60,000 nt of DNA from Owenia fusiformis. Its lineage: Eukaryota > Annelida > Polychaeta > Sabellida > Oweniidae. The stretch covers positions 17,435,181-17,495,180 of the forward strand of contig CAIIXF020000010.1 in the NCBI GenBank assembly GCA_903813345.2, read 5' to 3'. Shown here in pieces: positions 24,601 to 32,936 of this stretch (positions are counted from its first letter, which is position 1; each line of letters starts with the position of its first letter). The notes beneath the pieces were generated by a model, which was given only the letters and a program-made list of their open reading frames with translations, did no database searches and was not told where the DNA came from. The translations under genes were made by a program, and so were the position numbers.

Positions 24601-25079
24601 CCCCCCCCCCCACCTCTCCTATCTTCTTTACCATGAGTGTATAGGGTGAGGGAGTCACAAGGGCTTGTAGCTAGACTACATATTCGATTGCATTTTTCCA
24701 ATCACAATCACAACAACTGGGAATTTAAGCTTATTTTCTGCATTATGTTTGTTTTCAAACCATCTCAAACAAATCCAATGTTTCTTTTTCAATAATTAGG
24801 CATGCCAGTGTCTCTGCCCTACATGTCAAAATCTTAGTCAATAATTAATCCAATAATCCATTTGTTATGTAAATATCCTTCTAGACTAATTGAAAGAAAA
24901 GACATGATTGCATTTGAGTGACAATGCTACAAGTATTATGCAGTTAATTACGACGTTGTAGAACTGTCTTTTCAAGAGTATTTTAGGCAATGGTTGGTTT
25001 TTATTAGGCTGGCTAGAGGGCCACTTAATATTGCTGGCATGGTGATCCGCATCTTGTCTGTCCAAAATACACGTTTTTG
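21678..25079. other. intergenic, possible 5' regulatory region
   Basis: Sequence upstream (transcript sense) of the Pointed-domain gene. No coding exon with splice support was found. Simple tracts include a C-run at about 24600-24610. Non-coding first exons and the promoter could lie here, but nothing in the sequence fixes them. Confidence 0.4.
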
Positions 25080-25435
25080 AAAAGGACGATTCTCGGTTTG
25101 GAGAACGGTCTCCTGGGCTAATAATTTTTTTCATGAAAAATACAGAAATATTACCCAAATTAAACTATGAATATTCAAAAGAGGACATTTAAATCTACAA
25201 GATGTAAAAATAACAAATTGGTCTGAAGCAGGGATAACGCTCAATTAGACCGATTCAATAAAATACAAGTCTCGATTTGGGGAAAGAAGTTCATCAGTGT
25301 ACTGCGCTAATATTTTTTTTGCGAAAAATCTAGAAATATTACCCAAATTAAATTATGACTATTCAAAAGAAGACATTCAAATATATATTATGTAAAAATA
25401 TCAAATTTGTCCGAAGCAGGGATAATGCTCATTTA
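25080..25435. repeat. two-copy tandem duplication of about 180 bp
   Basis: Both copies carry CTAATA-T-run, GAAATATTACCCAAATTAAA, TATTCAAAAGA, GACATT and GAAGCAGGGATAA in order. The element-like edges GATTCTCGGTTTGGAGAA (25087) and TTCTCCAAACCGAGAAT (about 25451) are inverted with respect to each other. Confidence 0.7.
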
Positions 25436-25469
25436 GATTGATGAACTTCATTCTCCAAACCGAGAATAG

Positions 25470-25625
25470 TCCTTTGGCCCATAAAAGGCCAAGTTATGCC
25501 CAAAAAGGCCCATTTTGAAGCTCTACAAAATATATAGGCACAATTTTTTTCTGGGCCCACCCAAGGGGAACATTGGATCTGCCGGGGTGTCATAATTTTT
25601 ATCGATGATGTGCCGTCGCGTCTCA
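25470..25625 (-). repeat. dispersed GGGCC/GGCCC repeat, copy 1
   Basis: It contains TTTGGCCCATAAAAGGCC, AAAAAGGCCCA, CTGGGCCCA and GGATCTGCC. An opposite-strand relative occurs at 37230-37445, which has GGATCTCC, GGGCCCAGAAAAAA and AAGTGGGCC. No product is recognised. Confidence 0.5.
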
Positions 25626-25928
25626 TTTTCGGAAAAGTGCTACAAAATAAATTATTATAGAAATAGGGTAACGTTAGAGCTTTATATTTTGCAGATTTTA
25701 GACTTCATGTAATATTGGGCTCATCATTTATGCTCGACTCGGACGTGTTGCAGGTAGGCTACATAAAGCAGGTTTGTAAAAATTTATATTTTCATCAGCG
25801 GGCAGATATAGCTTTACGTACCCGCTCTGAGCGGGCAGATATAGTTTATCTTCTCGCTACGTCATACTAAGTAATCGCCGTTCGTACATTGGTTTATTTG
25901 GAAGGAGCATCCTGTAAATAATCAAAGA

Positions 25929-26045
25929 ATGGAGAAAATAAATGTGGATGAATACCTGAAAGAACAGGAAAATCCGGCCACTGCCAAGAAAACAAAACTG
26001 GACATGAATATTTTATGGCGCCTCTGGATAATCCCCCAGGGATAA
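25929..26045 (+). pseudogene. possible Crypton/DUF3504-type recombinase N-terminal fragment
   Basis: A 38-codon frame includes NVDEYLKEQENPATAKKTK followed by LDMNILWR. I recognise this loosely as the opening of tyrosine-recombinase-like proteins common in marine invertebrates, in which a run of polar residues, KKT and an aliphatic helix with W precede the core. The frame ends at TAA 26043 and I see no catalytic R..HxxR..Y block after it. If the assignment is right, this is a truncated fragment. The evidence is short-motif recognition only. Confidence 0.3.
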
Positions 26046-26930
26046 TCCCAATATGTTATGTTATGTTTGTTTATTTCCTAAATTCCAAATAATACAAGTA
26101 CAATCACAATAGTGGAAGACACCCCAAGGGGCATATAATCCACGTTATATCCTGAACCTCTCATATAGGATAATCTCTACTATATGATATTATCGAGGGC
26201 AGTTTCACCAATTTTGCAAAGCTTTTTTGTCAAAGATCATTCAATAGTCTAAAAATGCAAGTGGGTACTTCATGTCCAAAAGAAATAAATCGATTTACTT
26301 TTGCTCCTATAAGGCACGTCAGTTTATGGATTCTTCGAACGTTTCGGCAAACATTCGTGCACAAATGATCACATCACTTTACGTGTTTGTAAGTCCAAAA
26401 CTATATCTCCAGGCAATGCCACATATGTACATCAGGCTCATAAGGAAATTTGGCAGGAGCTGGATGATTTCGGGATTGATATCGCTCATCGGCGGATAGA
26501 GGTACGTGTACATGGCATGTATGCACATACTTACCGAAAATAACAGCGGTTTCCTTCTGTAGGCCTAGAGGCCCAGACAAGGATGTGGTGTGAAGAAACA
26601 AGGAAGCAAATATCCTCATCGTACCTCGTTGAAGAGGCGTTCCATTTTACATGTTTCATCTTAGTGGGATGAAAGTAACTTGAGTTAGTGTCATCCCGAA
26701 AAAGGAGTGGTATCGATATGGTGAACTTTTTGAACACACGTTTCTCTTAAACCATTCATCAAAAAATTCTGAAAATTTTACACATCGTCAATTTAATGGT
26801 CATCCGTTTTGGATGGTAACATTATAATTTGAATTATATGTACTTTTCTCTAGTATATTGTTTTAGAAAACACATCAGACACTTCTTTCGTTCTTGGTAT
26901 CATTTGTTCGGAAGTTAATGAAACATCTAT

Positions 26931-27190
26931 CCGAACCTCATTGGAACAAAACGACATAAATACAACGTGTTTAGGTCTCTCAATATTGTAATTGTACAAA
27001 GGAAAGTTTGGTTGATTTTAAAAAAGTATCTTGTTAATGAGATAAAATTATCTTAATTTTTATCTATTTTGGGGGGTTTTGTTTTAAGTTTGCATACTTT
27101 TTGTTAAATCAACCAAAATTTCCTTTGTATAACTATAATATTGAAAGGTCTAAGAAAATGTTGTATATTATGCTATTTTGTTCCAACTTA
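26931..27190. repeat. inverted repeat with about 82-bp arms
   Basis: The left arm (26931-27014) and right arm (27109-27190) share TTGTTCCAA, TTGTAT, GGTCT, AATATT, TTTCCTTTGTA and TCAACCAAA as complements, with a loop of about 95 bp. A single arm of the same family is at 9786-9880. Confidence 0.7.
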
Positions 27191-27541
27191 GTGTTCAAAA
27201 AAGTTAAACAATTCAATTTTCTATATAAAAATATTTTTTGCTGAATCTTTTACTGAAAAGATATCCTGATTTCTGATTTGCCCCGAACCCTCTATTTCCC
27301 ATTGGATTACGTGGGAATGACGATTTTCAAAAATTCATCAAATTTATCATCAATTTTCGACCTATTGTAATTGAGGAAAAAATTGAGAAAATTTGGAGGT
27401 ATTGGAAATAAAGTCAAGTTACGTTTCCATCAATATCATAAGTTATTTCATCGCCGGTTAAGTAAATAAAAATTCAAACGTAAAGAGGCTTTAACACGTA
27501 GTTCAATGGGGGAAAAAGGTTGCCAAACTTATGGAGGGGAG
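27185..27541 (+). repeat. right half of the 13770-14644 foldback element
   Basis: From GTTCAAAAAAGTTA through GGTTGCCAAACTTATGGAGG and ending GGGGAGTG, it matches bases 14298-14644 at high identity. The left half is absent. The junction at about 27190 is fused directly to the right arm of another inverted repeat. Confidence 0.7.
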
Positions 27542-27850
27542 TGTAGCATGACAGACACTAACACGAAATGCTTAGTGGGGACAATATAAAAATGAATAAA
27601 TTAAAAATTGCACATAGGTGTTAATCATTAAAATTACCAAGGGATGGAAAGTCTGTGATGACATAACATTTAATGTTTTGACGGATGAAGTTATGAAAAT
27701 GAAAGTGAATAGAGAGATTTCGTAACTCATATTGCGTGCTTATTATTTTATATAACTTTGAATGTTTGTGTTATCATTGTCGCGTAGCTCTCCGTCCATA
27801 AGTAGCTATTGATAAATACAATGGGAGATTTCGCAACTAACTTATATCAA

Positions 27851-28017
27851 GTTTATTACTCCCGTGTAACACGTATAACTTATGAAGCGTTTGATTACGT
27901 CGTCATTTATTGTGCAGCTCTATATGCGTCCATAGGTGTGAGATTCTTATGTATCTGCCCAATAAGTGAGGACGTAATCAAATGCTAATTGTTTATACGT
28001 CATACGGGAATAGTAAA
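27851..28017. repeat. palindromic segment
   Basis: GTTTATTACTCCCGT, GCGTTTGATTACGTC and CATTTATTG-GCAG on the left pair with GCAGATA, GACGTAATCAAATGC, ACGTCATACGGGAAT and AGTAAAC on the right, with little unpaired centre (about 27935). Confidence 0.65.
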
Positions 28018-28558
28018 CATACTATAAGTAAATTAGGAAATGTTTCTATTATTATAATATATACATACGTAATCTTTGCTGCGAAACGCAAAATTTCAAT
28101 TCACTTATATGCTTATAATATGTCGCTGCGGATCTCTCTTGTCAAACAGCGATTACGTATAACCCCCGTATAACCGAGTCTATTTAGCGCAAGGGGAAGA
28201 AATGCAATACCCATCATCTATAGCCCAAGAGTAGTTCATTGCATTACTTGCTATTAGCATTAAAGCAGTGAAAGGCCGATCATGGAGGACTACACCCATC
28301 ATTCCAAGACGTTTTTCTGAATCATATTTCCATATGGACAGGGAGATTTCGAGTCCATGGTTTTGAGTAAAATCAGAAGTTCAGAATGAAGATGCGAATA
28401 TTTTATTTCAGATATAAACAACGCTTCGTATACGTAATATAAGTATAAAATCGTATTCAAATGATTCAGCATGGTTTTTTGAAGAAAATCCCCAGGAGCG
28501 GCGCATAGCGCTCTATCCCTGCACGTGTTCCCGCTCATGGGCTTAGCCAGCTCTCAGT

Positions 28559-28585
28559 CGGGGGGGGGGGGGGAGGGGGTGGTGC
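28559..28585. repeat. long G-run
   Basis: An almost uninterrupted run of G. Similar homopurine runs occur at 9759-9768, 31660-31706, 42680-42690 and 54072-54083, and C-runs at 7171-7182 and 24600-24611. Confidence 0.8.
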
Positions 28586-28847
28586 GATCGGCCAAAACAA
28601 ATCCAGAAATTACCAGTCACTTCCTTTATCAGGAGAGCTGTCAACACATCTGATAAGAATAATTTCGGTTTTCAGTCAGGGGTGGGTGCGACAAAGCGAG
28701 CCAAAGGAAAGATTTGTTTTTTATTTGATTACGTAACTTCAAATAAAGCTTCCCCCTACGCCCATACAGCTCTCGGGAATTGATATTTCCCACTTAGAGT
28801 GATATGATAATTCAAATTTTTCATTTTATCTCATAAAATATACACCT

Positions 28848-28928
28848 TGACATATTTCATTCCGGCCATTCAGATGCACAATATATGATTCACCTGAATG
28901 GAATGAAATATTTCAAGGTATATAAGTT
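28848..28928 (+). ncRNA. stable short hairpin, miRNA-precursor-like (tentative)
   Basis: The 5' arm (ACCTTGACATATTTCATTCC, then GGCCATTCAG) pairs with the 3' arm (CTGAATGGAATG, AAATATTTCAAGGT) around a loop of about 20 nt. Pairing has one mismatch and one 3-4 nt bulge over about 30 bp. Size and shape suit an animal miRNA precursor, but also a tiny inverted-repeat element. I do not recognise the arm sequences as a known miRNA. Confidence 0.25.
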
Positions 28929-29908
28929 GTCGTAACTATTTGTGAATTTGCTGTAGACTATCGAGAGCTTAAGATGGTAACAATAGCACCTGCCATCCCT
29001 AGGAGGCCTAGCAGGTGAGATCTAGGACTGTCTCGTCCATTTTCCAATGCCAGTGGGATAACATGCGTTGGTTTGTTAGAGTTTGCACCAAAACGAGTAC
29101 AACTGGGAGTAAGCTTGCCAAACAAATAACCCGCTGCTCATTTGTGTAACATCTATGTAATGAGATATTTAATGTTTCCTATCCCGTCCTCATGGTGTCA
29201 AAACAGGAAATATAGCTGCCAAAAATGTGAAATATTTGAGACATAACGTTATTTTTGACGTTAAGGAATCCCATTCATTCAGCGTGTATAATCAGATAAA
29301 CGATGGGCGTGTGCAGAACTGGAAATACGCAAATAACAATCATTTTTATCAAATTGGATGGGTTCTACTGTCATCAAGATATACATGTTTAGTCAAATCT
29401 ATACTTACTGTATTTCACTTTTCCTACTATAGCCTAATGTAAAATTTAGTAATGCAAATAGGCTTAACATGACTATTTCATGATCTAAGACATAAATTGG
29501 CAATTGTCCTGCTGACCAAAATGAAGATATTTGCATGTGCATTTCATTAAATTTTTTAATATTATATCTAGTACATTGGGGTTATTTATAGGCTATAGCT
29601 TAATAATTGTAAAATGATAGTTTTTAATTTTATATAATGTATCATTAAATACACATAAAAACTATTTTAGTTCATTCATGCGGTAAATATTAGTAATATC
29701 AAGGACGTCTATCTCAAGTTTCAACATTTTCTAAAATGTTGGTTAGAACCGCTGTTCCATCATTGTTATTCTTCATTACCGAAATGATTATTGAAAATAA
29801 AGGTATTTCAGATTCTTTTAGTCAGACTATATATTACTCTTTATTACTCAAAAAATTATATTCGATCAACCCCTCTTGCCAATCTTTATAAAATATTAAC
29901 AAATAATC

Positions 29909-30266
29909 CCAAAGCGATTCGACAATCCAAAAGTGATTCAACAATCTAAAAGCGATTCGACAATCCAAAAGTGATTCAACAATCCAAAAGCGATTCGACA
30001 ATCCAAAAGTGATTCGACAATCCAAAAGTGATTCGACAATCCAAAAGTGATTCGACAATCCAAAAGTGATTCGACAATCCAAACGCGATTCGACAATCCA
30101 AATTAAAAAAAGCGATTCGACAATCCAAATTAAAAAAAGCGATTCGACAATCCAAAAGTGATTCCAAAAGTGATTCGACAATCCAAAAGTGATTCCAAAA
30201 GCGATTCGACAATCCAAAAGTGATTTAACAATTCAAAAGCGATTCAACAATCCACAAGTGATTCAG
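29909..30266. repeat. 19-bp minisatellite
   Basis: About 18 units of GATTCGACAATCCAAAAGT or near variants (CAACAATC, AAGCG, inserts of AATTAAAAAA). The period of 19 is not a multiple of three, so a 127-codon frame through it is a by-product of missing stops rather than a gene. Confidence 0.9.
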
Positions 30267-30383
30267 CATAAAGTCAGGCGTTTAATCCATAGGCTATGTA
30301 TGAACGTGCAATTTTGAAGGATTTGAGAGGCAATGCCCAAAACGGGGAAGTGATTTCCTTAGATATCAGTCTTTGATGCAACA

Positions 30384-30588
30384 CACTGTGTCCCAAAATG
30401 CACTCAAATAAATCGGAACACTTTAATACAATTACCTAGGTGTCAAATTAACAAATTTCAACTATTCCCATCTTCGTTCACTCGGCTCCCGTCGGTCAAT
30501 GAACGTAGTGAAGACCGAGCGTGCGAAGATGACTTCCTTCATCACTCACATTATTTGTTTGTCGGTACAACTTTTGGGACACCCTGTG
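30384..30588. mobile_element. small MITE with GTGTCCCAAAA ends
   Basis: The left end CACTGTGTCCCAAAAT and right end (complement) CACAGGGTGTCCCAAAAGT are inverted. An internal stem pairs CATCTTCG (about 30470) with CGAAGATG (about 30525). About 205 bp, with no coding content. Confidence 0.5.
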
Positions 30589-30964
30589 GCACTATTGTTT
30601 TAAGTATTCCTCTTCGGAACAATATCAACAGGAGAGGTATCACCAGTAATTCTGAGGTTACAAGAATGCATTTTGCGCCACTCTGTGCGTGTCAAGAATG
30701 GAGTAATTGGATTTTTCATCGGGGTGGATAAAAAAACCATTTCCCTTTATGTGTGCTGTTGAGTTCTTGGCAAACTTAATGACGCAGTGACATCTTTTTT
30801 TACTATAAATAAATAATTGTAGCATTGCTGCTTAATGCCTCGGTGAAAATCTTCTGGGATAATTTGTTTTGGTGACCGACTTTTCCCTTTGTTTCCATTT
30901 CATGAGCTTTCTCTACTTTTCCTTCAATAAAATGTTGTTTCGTTTAAAATTATCTCTGAACATC

Positions 30965-31100
30965 ATTATCCCACCAAACAAAATCCGTACGGATATAGAG
31001 AAGCCATCTGTCCGTTATTCCGTCTGTTCGTTTGTCCGGGCGATAACTCAGTTATGGGCTTATGTGTGTGGGAAATCTGCTTGAGAAGCGAATTTTCCCT
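30965..31100 (+). repeat. family III 5' fragment
   Basis: Begins ATTATCCCACCAAACAAAAT, then GGATATAG, a CTGTCCGT-type tract and CGGGCGATAACTCAGTTATG. This aligns with the family III opening at 421-540. Confidence 0.6.
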
Positions 31101-31506
31101 ATTTTAAAATTATGAGGGAATGTTATCATACTGAATATTAGTTGGATTTAGTTTGAATAAAAATATGTGAATTATTCTTGACAAAACAATGAGACTGTTT
31201 TACTGGATGAATATAAACATTTTATTAGTCAGTAAATACAACTATATTTAAAATCATGATGAATGATGCAATATTATGCCTTAATTAGTACCATTTTGGC
31301 ATGTAATATAAAACAGTAATAAAAACTGTACATAAACTATACTACAGAATGAATGACAAAATATACACATTCTATAAATAACTAAGCTACAGCAAGATGT
31401 CTCAAGGAGTGAGGAAATAGAGTTTCAACATGAGTTCTAATTTATGTTTTGATCATGACAAAGCATTTAAACAAAAGTTTCCTATCAGAAATAATAAAAG
31501 GTACAG

Positions 31507-31733
31507 GCCCGTAGCCAGGATTTGCAAAGGGGGGTTCAGTTTTCAAAATTTCCCAGGGGGGGTTCAGATTTGACAATTTTGGCCAAAATATGGCTAAAAT
31601 CACTAGAGAAGTGCTCAAAATGGTGAAAAGCTGCATGATTTTGAAAGAATTTTTGGCCAGCGGGGGGGGGGGGGGGCAGGGGGGGGGGGGGGGGGGGGGG
31701 CAGGGGGGCGAACCCCCCTTGGCTACGGGTCTG
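31507..31733. mobile_element. short element with CCCGTAGCC inverted ends
   Basis: The left end CAGGCCCGTAGCCAGG and right end (complement) CAGACCCGTAGCCAAGG are inverted. G-runs of 16 and 22 bases lie close to the right end (about 31660-31706). This type of end is common in animal genomes and usually attributed to hAT-like miniature elements. The flanking duplication is not clear enough to confirm it. Confidence 0.55.
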
Positions 31734-32936
31734 GGGTACACTCAACAGAGCTGCATTCCCTTTTAAAAATAGCACTTTAAAATGATCTGATAGATCACTA
31801 ATTTTGGGCTATTTCATATCAAAATTTGCTTACTTTTCAAATGAAAACTCGCAAAAATTACGTCACAGTCACAGCATGTACATATGTTCCTCACATATCA
31901 TAACTGAGTTTCTTCAACAAACTAATGAATAAAGATACATACAAACTATTGCTTTAATGTAAAAACTTTAATGCTCTGTTTATTTCGGAGTCATAATATG
32001 ATGTGTGTAAACAATTAAGATATTTACAAGCTCACACAGGATAAGTGGATCATACTTGGTATATTTTACATATATATACATAAACAAACTTCACACATTA
32101 ATATATAATTGTCTTGCAATAGTGTCATGGTATTATCAACTGAACTCGGATTACTATATCTCAAACAATCTTCTCTCAAAAATTATTAGCTCAGTCTAAC
32201 CCTTGAAGCACCATGCACTGAAGAGGTTATCCAAAATGAATAATACTGGTTCTTCTGCATCTAAAGTATTTTTAGCCTAATGCACAAAACTAGAGTATGG
32301 TACATATTGGACATAACAATATCCACATCCTGTTAATAGTTAAAATAGTACTTCGAGGAGAATCGGTGCAGAGAGCAACACTTTCAAAAAAGTGTTACAA
32401 TTCAAAAATATTTATAACTCGAATAATGTCTACTAGTATTTATTCATTAAAATTGAAATCTATAGTTTGTTACTTTTACACATAGGTTTTAATGTAAAAA
32501 TGAAGATATTTCAGTAACTTGCCAACTTTTTAATAACTCCCCAAATTGACAAGTCATGTATCTTTTTGAGATTTACAGTGATTATTTGAGATGATACAAA
32601 TTATACACTTTGACACACAACCAAGATTGTTTTGATTTTTTTCAATAAAATCTGGCTATTCTTAACCTGCAATAAGGAAAAACCTAAAAAGTCAATATGA
32701 TTATACATCTGTATTAATGAAGTTTTAATCTTCTGAATGAATTACTCCCCATGTAGGATAAGCAGATTCCATGTGGTATTGTGTCTTAGTGTATATTAAC
32801 AAAAGTGGATCCATAAGTAAAAGTGTTTCTTGCATTCAACCCTATTTTACAACTTCTTTCTCAATTCAACTATCATACAGAATTCCATCACATTAATTGC
32901 TGACTGATTCACAGGAGTGTTCTCCTTTTTATGTTT
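31734..32936 (-). other. 3' flank and probable 3'UTR of the tetraspanin gene
   Basis: It follows the stop codon at 32937-32939 in transcript sense. AATAAA hexamers on the minus strand occur at 32439-32444 (about 490 bp past the stop) and at 31979-31984. No coding exon was found. Confidence 0.45.

Noticed and set aside
29834-30217. 127-codon repetitive minus-strand frame
   Set aside because: It is produced entirely by the 19-bp minisatellite, whose period rotates the frame. There is no start context, domain or splice evidence.
31442-31775. proline-rich minus-strand frames
   Set aside because: The proline runs are translations of the long G-runs at the end of a short mobile element.
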